The notes beneath the pieces are model-generated. The model was not told the origin of the DNA. It searched no databases and worked only from the letters and a program-made list of their open reading frames with translations. Positions 24,901-36,774 of a stretch of 64,000 nt of DNA are shown in pieces. The stretch lies in the NCBI GenBank assembly GCA_037176725.1, contig JAZBRS010000026.1:105073501-105137500 (forward strand), written 5' to 3'. Source of the DNA: Posidonia oceanica. Taxonomy: Eukaryota > Streptophyta > Magnoliopsida > Alismatales > Posidoniaceae. The position numbers were made by a program, and so were the translations under genes. The stretch's first letter is position 1; every line of letters starts with the position of its first letter.

Positions 24901-25288
24901 TGGGCAGCACCATCTGCTTCGCCATGACTGCCGTATCAAAATCGGGATCATAGACCTGATCAACGCACGCGCAACAAAAAAGCTCGGCCCTTTCCATGTC
25001 AACAGCGATCTCATGCCCAACCTCTGCCTCACAGTGGGACGGGGCGTGGATCGAACACGAAACAGAAGAGCAGATCAAGCAAAACAAAAGCCTCCCCCGG
25101 TCCCCAGAGCAGAAACAACATGTGGGTATTGGAGATTGTAGCTTCCTGAGCGCTGTTCTTCCATTTGGGTTCGTTCTGAGGATGTTTTGGATGGAGCTGT
25201 ACCCTTCCAACCCGTGCTTCTTCCTGTACTCGGCAAGGTGCGGACACGGTTGGGGATTTGTGTAGGTGGGATTCCAGTGAGAACCCAT
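21920..25288 (-). CDS. UBP22: Ubiquitin carboxyl-terminal hydrolase 22 (UBP22/Ubp8 type)
   Basis: Exons on the minus strand are 25,288-24,519, 23,019-22,904 and 22,698-21,920, all GT-AG, giving 554 codons (Arabidopsis UBP22 is about 557). In Arabidopsis the enzyme removes ubiquitin from histone H2B as part of the SAGA deubiquitination module in the nucleus. An N-terminal ZnF-UBP (about residues 15-107) shows 'CPHLAEYRKKHG', a CxxC ('CCFC') and 'ELFCCACVDQVYD'. The Cys box is 'GLNNLGNTCFMNSVLQVLLH' (Cys183). The middle has 'YEQQDAHEFFISVL' and zinc-ribbon cysteines in 'CTVCGYTS' and 'YCQHC'. The His box is 'GHYITYLRLRNQWYKCDDAW'. A basic stretch ('SSSKRRK') could be a nuclear signal. The ATG at 25,288 was chosen because the ZnF begins soon after it. 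An in-frame ATG at 25,570 would add 94 residues of unrelated, low-complexity sequence. Confidence 0.93.
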
Positions 25289-26240
25289 TTGGTAGAAATG
25301 GAGTCCGAGGTGAAAGGTGGGAGCTCTCTTCGATCGGAGAGATGGGAGGTGTGACGAGATGGAATGCAAAAGGTGGGAGCTTTCAGGTGTGGTTTGGGTT
25401 TTGGGGTGGATCGGAGAAATGGGTATTGGGATGTGATGGGTATGAGATTTGGAAATGGATGGGAGGCAGTCGCTGTTAGAAAGAAGATCGAGATAAAGAA
25501 GGAAGCTTTTGCTGTAGTCTCTGTTTGCAGATGGAGTGGTGACCGACTTTGTATTTTTTCTTTTTGCCATTTGTTTTTCTTTTTCCTTTAATTATATGTT
25601 TGTAATTACCTTTTTTTTCTCCTCTTTCTTTCTCTTGTTAAGCTAAAATCATATTTCCATGGACTCTTGTTTATATACATTAAATCTTATACTAATTTAT
25701 ATATTATTGGTGTGACATTTGATGTAAGTTTCTACATCATTAACTGACGTGACGTGGTAAATAATGACAAATGAAATGAGAACGACGCTAATTAGATGTT
25801 AGTTTTTATACAAGAATGGCGCTAAATAATCTGAAATGAATGATACGAGAATAAATATGAAATAATAAGAATCGAAAAACATGAGAATAATATCAAATGA
25901 TACGAGAATGATATTAAATAATATAAAAATAATATTAAATGAAAATAATTTCTTATTATTTTAATACAAATTGATATCACATCTATACAATCTTGTAACA
26001 TTTAGTTTTAATCTTGAAAAAAAAACAAGATTATTGCTATATCAACGTAGGTCTACATAGGATATCATATCAATGATGTATGAATTGGTATAAAATTTGA
26101 TATATACAAACCATTTTCTTATTTTCAACCCAACACAAGGAAAAGATGGATGTTCTACATTAATGTAGCTTAAATGCTAAAGATTGAGATTATTGAGAAA
26201 AGTATGATTATCCTCACTTGTTAGTTGAAGCACCTCATTT
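25289..26240. other. UBP22 upstream region, AT-rich
   Basis: The first 280 bases are the probable 5' UTR/promoter of UBP22 on the minus strand and keep an open frame by chance. From about 25,840 to 25,950 short degenerate units ('gatacgagaataa', 'aataatattaaat') repeat. Nothing else was recognised. Confidence 0.4.
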
Positions 26241-29200
26241 TAGAGGTGCATGTTAGACTATTAGTTGGTTCAAACCTTAAAACTAAGCTAAGCTAAACGA
26301 ATTCTTATAATTTGATTTGGTTTTTCTATAAACAATGGTTTGATTCATTCAGGAATTTCTCAAGCCGATCAAAAATTATTTGGTTCGATTTGAAGGATCA
26401 GATAACCAAACTAAACTAATATACATTCATATTCATATGCATAAATATCACTAAATATTATTAAATGAAGTTAAACTTAATAAGAAATAAATATGTAAGT
26501 CTTGAGAGTATTATTATTGTATATTATTTTTAATAAATTTTAAAAATATATCTTCTATGATAAGAAAAAATGCAATACTTAATCTTGTATTGTATTTTCA
26601 ACAATTATTGATCAATATTTTATTTCTTATAACCTTATTGTAATGCCCCCGAGCGTCATAATCTTACATCCTAACACACTTAAAGCTATTATTAAATAAA
26701 TAACTCTAAAATAAATGTAATAAATTAAATTAAACAGCTAATAGAAAATAATTATTAAATTTACCCAAAACCTGTAGTATGCGGCTACGTGACTCCCACT
26801 ATATACACTAAACTTGACTGCTATTCTCATATACACGTGAGTGACATTTAAAAGTCACTTAGCACACACCTACTAGCTACTAAAAACGAGAAATCAGAAA
26901 TTAGGGCTACTAGCGTTCAGGTCCCAAGCCACATGATTGCCCTTTTCGACAATACCAAGTCCAAGACCTGCAAACACATCAAACCTGCAAGATTCTATTG
27001 CAGACAATCAAAACCACCAAAAACTCCCAAAACCTTGATGCACCAAATCACATAGGCGTGCAATGCAGACAACAATACTAAAAACCTTAGAAAGTAGGTA
27101 TCTTACTTTGATGTCACAAACTAGAGGCAATCCGCTATTGTCCCATAAGCGTAAATCCTTTTAAAACATGCTTTTCAAACAATTTCTCTTTTCCTTTTCA
27201 AAACACGTGCATCTTTGAAATTTCTTTATGCACTCTTGGAATGGCTACTTTATACCAAATAAAGTCTAAAAACTAGTACAAACCACGTCTCAAAAACCAA
27301 GGTCTCCTCTAGACTGGAGCCTGGAAACCTATATCAACACTCAGAACACCACAACCACAACTTGAAAATCATGGTCTCCTCTAGATCGGAGCCTGAAAAC
27401 TGAATCAGAGCTCAAGAAAACCACAACTCACGCATATAGTGCAAAAACCTATTGTGTTACTCTGGCCACAAGCGACCGACCAACCAACAAGCAGCTACAG
27501 AAGTGCACTGCACTGCCACGGACAAGCCACTCTGTGTAAGTGCTCATCCTTCTCGGGTCCGTACTCTAAGAACCCTCTATAGGTCCACTCTAGGACAAAC
27601 ATAGGGTACGCCATCTAAGCGTCCTTGGTGCCTGGGCCACCCAGGGACTCAACCCCTGACCCGGCCAGCACTACGCCCGGGCCACACAGGGATTCTACCT
27701 CTCACCTTGCTGGCGCACAACTCGACAACTACGACCTCGGACTTGCACGTGGCCCTTTAAAGGTATCAATCATCCCTAGTCTACCAGTACGATCCTACGA
27801 CTCCTGTGGCTCCTACAACTCGGCAACCACAACCTTAAGCTTGTACCTGACCCTCCAAAGGTATCAATCATCCCTGATCTGCCAGTATGATCCTACGGCT
27901 CTTGTAGTTCCTACCAAAAACCACGGAAAGCACACAGACCTCATTTTAGGCAACTGACTCTTAAACATTTAGGGGTATCAGTCGTCCCTAGTCCACCGAC
28001 CAGAAGCTTTGGCCTTTCGGTCCCTTAAAACTTCAGAAATCATTTTCCAAAAACCTTTGCAAATCTATGCACTTCTTTTCTAAATCCTTTTGGAAACCAT
28101 TTTCGAAAACCATTTCAAAATCATCTTGAAAACATCGCAAAGTACCACTTAAAACACTGCATGAAAAGCTAACCCAAAACCACGCAATTCTGCATAAAAC
28201 CTCGTGCCAAAACTCCACACAAAACCTTGCATGAAAACCAGACAAAACCACCAAACTCTGCATGCAACAACATGCCAAAATTGTACACAAGGCAATACAC
28301 AAAAACCACCAAAAACCGGCCTTACATCCACTAAGAATCCTTACTGCAGTTCACAGCAGCATGGAGGCGACTCGCCACCCCCACACACTAGGGGCATGCG
28401 CTAGTCCCCCGTGCCCCCCGTTGGCTTGCCACTGCTGAATCCAAAACCTTAATCCCTGCAAAAACCCATGATTCCAAGCACAAAACTCAAATGAATTGAA
28501 ATTCAAACTGCAATTTATGCATCCACACAATAGATATACCGATCCACTCAAACATCGGCCCAAAAACACACAAGTGGAATGGATTCCCTCGCGGAACCCA
28601 TCGCCGACGCACGACCTTCTCTAGCTGCCACGGCCACATGATCCCACCCGTGGGATCCCAATCACAACCACACCATCATGCACTTAACAAGGAAAAGAGA
28701 GATGGATAAGGCGTGTACTGTTCACCAACGATCGACTCCCACGCTGGCTCGACACAGAGATGGCGGCAACGACAACCCCCGGCGGCTACTTCCTTGATCT
28801 CAAGATGACAGTAATGACCCGACGACGGCACGACGTGCGGCGGCAATGGTGCAGCAACACAGCAACAACGGCGAGCAGCGGTGACGACAGCGGCCTCCTC
28901 TCCTTGAGGCCCTCTCTGCACTCTCTCTCTGGCTTCTCCCTCTCTGCTGGGTTCTCTCTCCTCTCTTCTTTGATTTTTCTTCTTCTTCTCCCTTCCTCAA
29001 CTCGAGCTCTCGCTGTAGATCAAAGAAAATCCTGGATCCCAAAAGTCACAAATATACAATTAAATAGAAACTCAATTCTAGAACTCAAAACTATTTAAAA
29101 TACGTATCTGGATTACGCGTCTGGAATATGCGTCTCCATTACGCATCTCCAATACGCACCTGATCCACAAAGACAATGGGTGTTATACTTACAGATCGCA

Positions 29201-29381
29201 CCTAAAAATGAATAATAAACCATGAATCGAACTAAATAAACTGAAAACTTAACTATTTGATTTGGTTTTATTTTAACAATAAAATGGTTCAATTTGGTTT
29301 CAAATTCTTGTAAATTGATTAACATGGTTCAATTTATGATTTTGTCCAAAATTGAAGCAAATCAAATCATGTGCACCCCAA
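26241..29381. mobile_element. hAT-type MITE split by a solo LTR
   Basis: The left end is TAGAGGTGCA (26,241) and the right end TGCACCCCAA (to 29,381), a 10-bp inverted repeat with two mismatches. The outside flanks are CCTCATTT (26,233-26,240) and TCTCATTT (29,382-29,389), an 8-bp target duplication with one mismatch, as expected of hAT elements. Both halves are rich in 'tttgatttggtttt' and 'ggttcaa' runs. Without the LTR at 26,639-29,187 the MITE is about 590 bp and noncoding. Confidence 0.65.
26639..29187 (+). mobile_element. Solo LTR (about 2.5 kb), second copy of the family
   Basis: It starts TGTAATGCCCCC and ends GGGTGTTATA, with CTTA at 26,634-26,637 and 29,188-29,191 (4-bp duplication; the fifth base differs). 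The order of internal blocks matches the LTR in ATG11 intron 2, for example 'gcggctacgtgactcccactatatacacta' type sequence near 26,780 and a block of gene-like GC-rich sequence around 27,600-28,000. Reading frames of 60-112 codons are not protein-like. It is inserted in the MITE at 26,241-29,381. Confidence 0.65.
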
Positions 29382-29389
29382 TCTCATTT

Positions 29390-30255
29390 GACACATTGAT
29401 GCCGACTTAGACTAATGGATGTGGTGTGAATCATACTTGACATTCAAGTCCACCATGAAGGAAGTTTTCCTAGACCTATTCATAGGCATAAAGGATTAGG
29501 TTATTAATTTGAGATCTACTTAGGTCCCATTTGATTTAGATTATTGACACTCAAATTCCTTGATAATCTGATGTTGACTACAATCTTAACCAAATGCATT
29601 GGCATAGTAGATTCTACACGTAATTTGAGGTGGTAGGAATATTAAGCTGTAATGTATTTTTACATAATCTATGAATCAAAGTTAGGGTCAAGGAAGGAAA
29701 GATGATAATCAACGTTACTAAGACTCAAGGCATTCTCTTCCACCGGAGATAGTTGCCCATCATACGGCTCACCAACTTCACTTGTCATTGAGAGTGGCTA
29801 TCACTTGCAATACAACCATACAAGACCTAATGACGAGGCCATTCAAGAGTTGGATCTACCCACTAAGGTGATAGACTACAGGTATTTTCTAGGCTTAGAG
29901 TTATTATATAATATTATTTTATTTTTCAAAAAATAAAATAAAATCACCACTAAATACTTTGTAATAAAATAAATAAACTTGGAATTTAAATTTTCCACTA
30001 AACCAATTAAACAAGATTTTTATACTGCAATACAAAAAAATCAAGATCATGTACTTCTTAAATTTTATACGAGAATCTTGATTCTAACTAATTTTGAGCA
30101 TCCAAATATTTTTACCAAACGCAGACCTAGACTTGAACAACTTAGGAATTTCCAATAAGATGTCAAACACTATCTCAAGCTTTTTGTCATTCAATTGTGG
30201 TCATTCATCACTCATAAGTAGCTTTAAAGTTCTTTCGAGCAAAGTTCGAAGAAAC
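29390..30255. other. Intergenic DNA, nothing recognised
   Basis: Unique-looking AT-rich sequence between two MITEs; no gene, RNA or repeat could be supported. Confidence 0.5.
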
Positions 30256-30263
30256 AACACACG

Positions 30264-31069
30264 TAGGGTTGTCAATGGGTTGGGTATAGATAAGATAAAA
30301 CTTTATTCTAATCCTTATCCATGAATCAGCAACCTTAACCATATCTATTAATTATTTGCTAAGAATAATCTTACCCATATTTGTTTCTTACCTATAAAAA
30401 TAAACAGGTAATAGCGAATAATGGATAATAAATGAATAAAAAAATTCTTATTTTCAAAATATATATAATAAATAATTCACTTCTTGCATGTAACTCCAAT
30501 GATTAGAATCACTTGCAAACACCAAATAACTAGTAATTAAATAAATGCTATAAATTAATATAACAATAAGATGTTTAAATAAAGCAAACATAATTCCACG
30601 ATGTTCATATATCTAATAGAAAACATTTAAAATCTATTATAAATTTAATTCTTAAATATAAATTTAATAAGAAATTAGAAGTTTTGACAATTGAAAATTG
30701 AGATAAAGTTAGAACTTGGATTTTAATGTCTACGCTTTGGGTTATTTTTTTAATTTTCTTTTTAATAAACAATAATTATCATGTGTATATAATATAGACT
30801 TCATGTAGATAATAGGCCAAGTGGCAAATCATAGGTATTATAGCTCATGTGACATAACATATATATATAAAATGTTATAATTTAAATAGATAAAGTGGAT
30901 AGGATAAAGGATTATCAATGCCCTATCCACTAAAATACGTGGATAATTTTTTTTATCCTTATTTTATCTATCCATTAAATAATTGAGTAATTTTTTCTTA
31001 CGCATGCCCACTTAAATAAGGTAGATAGTAGATAAGATAGTGGGTATACGATTATCCTTGACAGTCCTA
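30264..31069. mobile_element. hAT-type MITE, 806 bp
   Basis: The left terminus is TAGGGTTGTCAATGG, and the right terminus read backwards is TAGGACTGTCAAGG. The flanks are AACACACG (30,256-30,263) and AACACATG (31,070-31,077), an 8-bp duplication with one mismatch. The inside is AT-rich, with 'ggataatggataa'-like repeats and no coding capacity. Terminal TA(A/G)GG-type ends with an 8-bp duplication point to the hAT superfamily. Confidence 0.7.
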
Positions 31070-31369
31070 AACACATGATATGCTTCTGTTTACGTAACTT
31101 ACAGTCAATCTTTATCATCTGGTGTGATTTCAATTATAGCTTACAAGTTAAGTCCTAACAATAATATTTTTCTTAAAAAAGAGGGGAAACTGTCCTTGTG
31201 ATTAAATTAAGAAGTTTTGCTAGCATACACCATAACAAGACGTGTTTTTTTGTTTGAAAATAGTAATGATTTCATTAAAGTGCTTGACTATCTATGAGCC
31301 CACCACCAAACTGAAAGTATACGAAACCTTACAAAAGTGATCCTCAGATCAAGTAGCATCAAATTCTCG

Positions 31370-31696
31370 TCAAAACAAAAAGAAATGGACAAAGGTTGCA
31401 GGTGGAGTACAATCAGGCCAAAATAGCGATAAGAGCTCAGACGTCCACCCGACAACAATCGAAATGGCTGCCACCATTAATGAAGCAGAACTACGAAGCA
31501 CACAGCCCACCTTCCGTTCCAGTTTAATGCTGGGATTGGCGTTGGCATCCTCTTCTTCTTCATCTGAACCCCATTCGACCACGCGTTCTTGGCCTTCTTC
31601 CTCCTGGTTGTATGCCTCTAATTCTGCCATGGCTTCAGCTTGCAAAGCTTCTGGGTCCGGCTGGAGCAGCATTGAGATCGTTAGGAAGGACTGCAT
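31370..31696 (-). CDS. Uncharacterised 108-codon frame
   Basis: The minus-strand frame has an acidic stretch (residues about 28-52, with 'GSDEEEEDANANP') followed by a hydrophobic segment ('SLMVAAISIVVGW'). I do not recognise it. Downstream on the same strand (to about 31,240) is a 3'-UTR-like run with 'ttcattaaa' on the + strand. It could be a fragment of a gene or of a retrotransposon rather than a working gene; the + strand has a 93-codon frame over the same bases. Confidence 0.15.
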   Translation of the reverse strand: MQSFLTISMLLQPDPEALQAEAMAELEAYNQEEEGQERVVEWGSDEEEEDANANPSIKLERKVGCVLRSSASLMVAAISIVVGWTSELLSLFWPDCTPPATFVHFFLF

Positions 31697-31779
31697 TGTT
31701 GTTTGTCTCCTTACGAGTTTTGTGGGGATCTTGAGATTTCTCTAGAGAGGAGATAAATAGAGATATGAAGGATAATTAT

Positions 31780-32820
31780 CTGATTAAATGCTTAATTACC
31801 AAACATAAGCGAACAATAACAGAAATAAGAATTGAATATTAAACTACAAGTATACAAAGATGAAGGTGAGAGATATTGAAAACAAGATAGAACGTATAGT
31901 GGTTCGGTCAATCGGATTTAGTCTACTCTTAGAGAATCCTTCGAGAATTCCCTATACTGATCTTGATTTCGGATTAAGATCTCACCTCTACGTACACCTA
32001 TTGATAAAAACCTTACCGCTTTCCCTTTTCACAACTGGAGAAATTTGTACACTTAATGAAAAAGAAGATTACAACTCTTAAACTCTTTTTAACTCCCAAA
32101 TACACAATTGAACAAGTGGATTTTTGATAGATAGGCAATAAATACTTGCTATGGCTTGAATGAAGTGTGGGAAGTTCTTCTAAAACTCTTTCAAAGTATG
32201 GACATGGAATACGTAAAGTAGTTATCAAATGAATGCCAAGATGTGGAGTTTTATAAGCCAAAAAGATGTGTTGAATGTTGGTCTAACGACCATAAAAAGA
32301 GTTAAATGGCTAGTCATTCAGTAGACCAATTGATTCACAGTTGTTCACAACTGTCGGACAATTCTGTAGATCAAAATAAATTTAGTATGTTGAATTGGTT
32401 ATCAATTCTGAACCACTGTAAGTCCAGATTTCGATATACGGAAACTAATTCGGTATACCAAAATGTCCTCAGAACCTCTATTGAGAAATGTAATCAATGA
32501 ATGATTGGATTTGGGGTTTTGGTTATTTTCCTATGACTTTATGAGGATATTTAGGAGATTATTATAATATTCTAGAATATAATAAATTACATTTATATGA
32601 AGCTGGATTACATTAGAAACTTGATTTCTTATCTTCAAATGATTCAATTTAAGTTTGACTTAGGTCGACTTCAATTGTCACGTAAACTCTTTTTAATCCA
32701 TTTTACTTCTTTATTTTTCCAAAGTCTATAAAATTTTTTCATTGACCTATTAAGAAGGGTTAACACACAAATATGTTTTGTTATCATCAAAATCAAAATG
32801 AAACTAATTTAGCAATAGTA
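31780..32820 (-). mobile_element. Copia-like LTR remnant, antisense
   Basis: Read on the minus strand, the segment starts near 'TTGATGATAACAAAACATA' followed by 'TGTGTGTTAACCC', a beginning shared by many plant SIRE/Copia LTRs. It later carries 'gtggttcggtcaat' (+ strand, about 31,899) in the usual position of the R/U5 region. Neither terminus nor target duplication is certain, and no internal coding region is attached, so it is either a solo or a broken LTR. Confidence 0.4.
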
Positions 32821-32949
32821 GTAAAAAAAATCTAAATTATATTTATTCTACCATTCCTAAAAATCACATTCTTCTAGGTTAACCATATAAGCCAATGGAT
32901 GGCAAGAACAAGCATATTCCAAGTGCTAAGGTTTAGGTTAAATCTATAC

Positions 32950-33333
32950 GTTTGTCTCAATAACTATACTTGATCTAAGCATGTAAATGTAATCATTTGA
33001 CAAGGCTTCTGTAAGAAGAAACGGGACATTGCAAAAAAAAAAGAAGATGTGTAATTGTTTCTAGGTTTTCATTACATAGAGCATAATAGGTTGATCTACT
33101 TCATCCCCTCTCAGGGAGATTATCTTTGGTTAGAATTTTATTTTTTAGAGTTAACCATGCAAAAAAATTATTTTTAGTGGAACTTTAGATCTCCGTACCT
33201 TTTCGACAAGGTCCGATCTATAGCCCCAATCATTTAGGATGCTATAGCAACTTTCAATAGAGAAAATATTGTTTGGAGATAGTGTCCATGATATTATGTC
33301 CAGGAGCGGAGCTGGGGCAGGGGGGGTTGTTTG
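32950..33333 (-). pseudogene. LINE zf-RVT fragment
   Basis: The minus strand encodes 'DIISWTLSPNNIFSIESCY', 'LNDWGYRSDLVEKVRRSKV' and 'PLKIIFFAWLTLKNKILTKD', then a stop in place of the next residue, and after it 'YYALCNENLETITHL'. These are the W...F...S.Y / P.K..FFAWL...N.IL / C..C...E...HL motifs of the zf-RVT region in plant LINEs. It ends exactly where the old LTR begins (33,334), so that element landed in the LINE. Confidence 0.75.
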
Positions 33334-36300
33334 TGTAGTAATCCTGAAATATCAAATCCATACACGATGCCAAAGCTCGCGTGCACCGATCGACATTAGG
33401 CTCACTAAATGCGGCGGAATCCGAGGAAGGAAACTTGACTCGGAAATGCTGGCAAAAAGAGGAAAAAGAAATGATAAGACAAATCAGAGTCGCCATCATG
33501 TCTATTAAGTTGGGAGACAAGGAAAACCGAGGGTAATGTATGAAAAGACATGCAAAATCGAAAGCAAAAGGGATGCAAAGAGATGCGATGTAATGCTATG
33601 CTATGTTATGCTATGACTCGTGCCTAGGATGAAGGAAAAGGTCATTGCAGGCCAAGAGAAAGGGCAAGGACTCCTGTTACGCACGGGAAAGGTATTAGAC
33701 ACCCCCGACACGTCGGAGAATCGGTCTTTCTTAGGCTATCTTGCTCGCAAATGCAGGGAAATGCTTGCCTAGTGTTTAAATGCAATGGATGTCTGAATGC
33801 ATGCTCTAATGCGTGCTCTAGGTGCTAAGATGCGTGTAGGGAATTAAACGTGCAAGCTATGTGCTCAACAGCGCTGCTAGTATTCCGAACTGGGCGAACC
33901 CTGGCTCGTGAGAACTCTTAGGCAGTAAGCATCATTGCCTTAATGCAAATGCAAGCGATAAAACAAAACAGCAGTAAATAATGCAGTGCAAGCGACATGC
34001 AAGGGAAAGCGAAAGAGGGTGCGGAAAACAGTGCAAATGTAGAAGAAAGTGCAGGCGGGCGCGCAAAACGGTGCAAATGCAAGCAAGAATGGATGCAGGC
34101 ACGTAAAACGAGGCGAAATGCAAAAGAAAACAAGACGAACATGCAAAACGATGCAAAAGTGAAAGCGATATGCAAATAAAACAAAGTAGCACGCAAAACG
34201 AGACGACATGCAAAAGAAAACAAGGCGGGCACGCAAAACGATGCAAAAGCGAGAGAAAATGGATGCATGCAAGCAAAACGATGCAAATGCAGGAGAAAAC
34301 AGATGCATGCATGCAAAATGATGCAAATGCGGAAGAAAACAGATGCATGCACGTAAAACGATGCAAATGCGGAAGAAAACAGATGCATGCACGTAAAATG
34401 ATGCAAATGCGGAAGAAAACAAATGCAGGTGCGCAAAATGATGCATGCAATGCAAATGGTAATGCAATGGATGCTATGTAGTGCTTCAGGTGGGCTTATC
34501 CTGAGAATTTGAGGCCTGATCTGAAATAACTTTAGTTTAAATGAAAGATCATTCAACCGGGAAGACCTGGATAGTTAGATCGCAAAGATCCAACGGTCCG
34601 ATCAAAAGTTATTCAGATGGCAAGTTAGATGGCTCAAAGGCCAGCAAAAGTGAGCTAGGCAGGGGTCTAAGTGCAATTAGCCCCTAAATGCGTGCAATGC
34701 TGGGTGGCTTACATGTTAGAAGGCTAACAACGCCCAAATGAATGCATGGGAACATGTGCAATGATATGGGGATGCTATGCATGCAAGGGTGTAAGTGCAG
34801 GGACCTATGTGTAATTTTGGAAAACTACAGGGGCCTATGTGCAAAATGTTCCTAGGTGTGTGCAAAACAAGGTGAATGCATGTAAGAATGCTAATGCAAC
34901 AATGCATGGGCAGAATGCAGGGTAACAGCAAGATATGCACGTAAAAAGGTAAGAAATGACCTAAATGCAATTTTCAAAACATGCAGGACCTAAATGCAAT
35001 GCCAAACATGCAAAAGTTGGAAAGCAATGACTGACATGCAATTTCAGAAAACAGTTGGGCTTCAATGCAATGCAAATTGGTTTAAAAAGATGCCATTTAA
35101 ATGATGCATGTATGCAAGAAGGACTGATATGCAATTAAAATATTTTTATGGGTTTTTATGCAATGCAATAAGGTTTAAAATAGGAATTAAATGCATGATA
35201 TGCAATCTGATGGACTTAGATGCAATTAGAAGTATTTGCAGGGTTTTTTATGCAATGCAATATGGTAAAATAACAGATTAAATGCATGGTTTACAACTGC
35301 CAGGACTTAGATCTAATTAGAGTATTTTTTTAGGGTTTTTCTGTAATGCAATATGATTTTAAATCATGCATTAAATGAAATCTGTAACTAAACAGGACTG
35401 ATGTGCAAATATAATAAAAAGCAGGGCAAAAAACGCAATGCAATAAGATAAAATGTAATTTTTAAACACTGTGAATGCATGCTCTGGACTAAAATGCAAT
35501 AAAAATAAAACACAGGATAAAAAATGCAATGCAATATGGCAAATATGCAATTTAAATGATTCTGATAACATGTAGAGGACTTACATGCAAATAGAATAAA
35601 ATGCATGATTTAAAATGCAATGTAATATGGTAAAAATGCAAATTAAATGCAATCCTAAACAGGTAGAGGACCTATATGCAAATAAAATATAATGCATGAT
35701 TTAAAATGCAATGCAATATGGTAAAATTCACATTTAAATGATATGCTGAAACTGCAGATGGACTAACTTGCAAATAAAACAAAATGTAAAATAAAAGATG
35801 CAATGCAATATGGTTTTAATGCAAATTAAATGAAAAGCTCAACTGGCACAGGACTGCAATGCAATTAAAATAAAATCAGGGACTAAAATGCAATGCATGC
35901 TTTAAAACTAACATTTAAATGATTTAAATGAAATAAACTAAGGACCTGCATGCAAATAAAATGGAACAAAGGGCCAGACTGCAATGCAATATAGTTTTAA
36001 TTAAAATTTAAATCAAATTCAAACCACAATTGGACCCAGATGCAAATAAAATAAGTTGTAGTAATTTAAATCAATGCGCCGAACCGAAAGAAAAATCAAA
36101 ACCATATCCAGCTATAGTGTCGCCCGACACTACAGCACCGCAGCCGGAGAAGAAAGGCTGTGCGGCGGCAGAGCAGCGCGGGGGAAGCCTGCCTGAGGCT
36201 CGGGGAGGCAGGAGCTGGGTCGTGCGGAGGCATCGATGGCTTCAGCGGTGCAAATGGCGGTCGGAGCTGGTCTGCCGGCCTAACTGGCTTGTTGCAGGTG

Positions 36301-36774
36301 AAGCCAGAGGCGGAGGAGCTGCGGAGTGCTGCTGTGGAGCAAGGCGGCGGGCGGGCGAGCTTCTCGGTGCTTAGGCCAAGCTCGCGGTGCAGTTGCAGTG
36401 GCACTGCGGTGGCTGGGGCGTGCGGACGACCCGGACAGCTTTAGCAGAGGAGGAGGTCGGGACAGGTGCTGGAGGCCGCGGAAGAGGCTGGGCGGCGTTG
36501 ATCCAGCTCCCTGGAGGTCTGGCGAAGGTGCGGAGAAGATTTGGAACAGCGGAGGAGGTGCGGAGCACTCTGCAGTTGCAGAGGCTCGCCGGAGAAGAAG
36601 CACAGTGCGCAGTGGCTCTAGGCTGCTGCGGAAGTGCTGGAGGGCACGAGGGCAGTGGCACGGAGGTGCCTGAGGCTCGAGCGGTGCGGTGCGGCGGCTG
36701 GAGCGGTGCTGCGACCTCTGCAAGTTTTGCAGAGGTGTCCGGCGACGGAGCGAGGTCTGGAAGCTGTTGCTGCT
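33334..36774 (-). mobile_element. 3' part of an old, inverted LTR related to the giant element
   Basis: Read on the minus strand, this ends ...GGATTACTACA at 33,334, as the giant element's LTR does at 42,979. It shares diverged blocks with it, for example 'cacgatgccaaagctcgcgtgcaccgatcg' type sequence at 33,363-33,393 and the 'gaactcttaggcagtaagcatca' block at 33,910. It has its own tandem array (about 34,000-34,450), the 'atgcaatgcaatatgg' rich middle (35,000-36,000) and a GC-rich part (36,070-36,774). After 33,334 comes LINE sequence rather than a primer binding site, so this is the end of a 3' or solo LTR. The upstream part is separated by the young insertion and should lie beyond 64,400. 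Confidence 0.8.
34200..34440 (-). repeat. 40-bp tandem repeat inside the old LTR
   Basis: Units of about 40 bp built from 'gatgcaaatgcggaagaaaa' and 'cagatgcatgcacgtaaaac' follow each other, with weaker copies out to about 34,000. It occupies the place of the 30-bp array in the young LTR. Frames of 170-210 codons through it are repeat artefacts. Confidence 0.7.

Noticed and set aside
24668..25591. Several + strand frames (60-157 codons) opposite UBP22 exon 1
   Set aside because: Shadows of the coding strand; no domain and no splice context.
27625..27957. 110-codon frame in the second solo LTR
   Set aside because: Repetitive Pro/Thr/Ser text inside a noncoding LTR; the homologous LTR in ATG11 has no equivalent.
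33918..34556. Frames of 172-212 codons in three minus-strand phases of the old LTR
   Set aside because: Products of the 40-bp repeat, rich in Phe/Cys/His/Ile, without any family resemblance.
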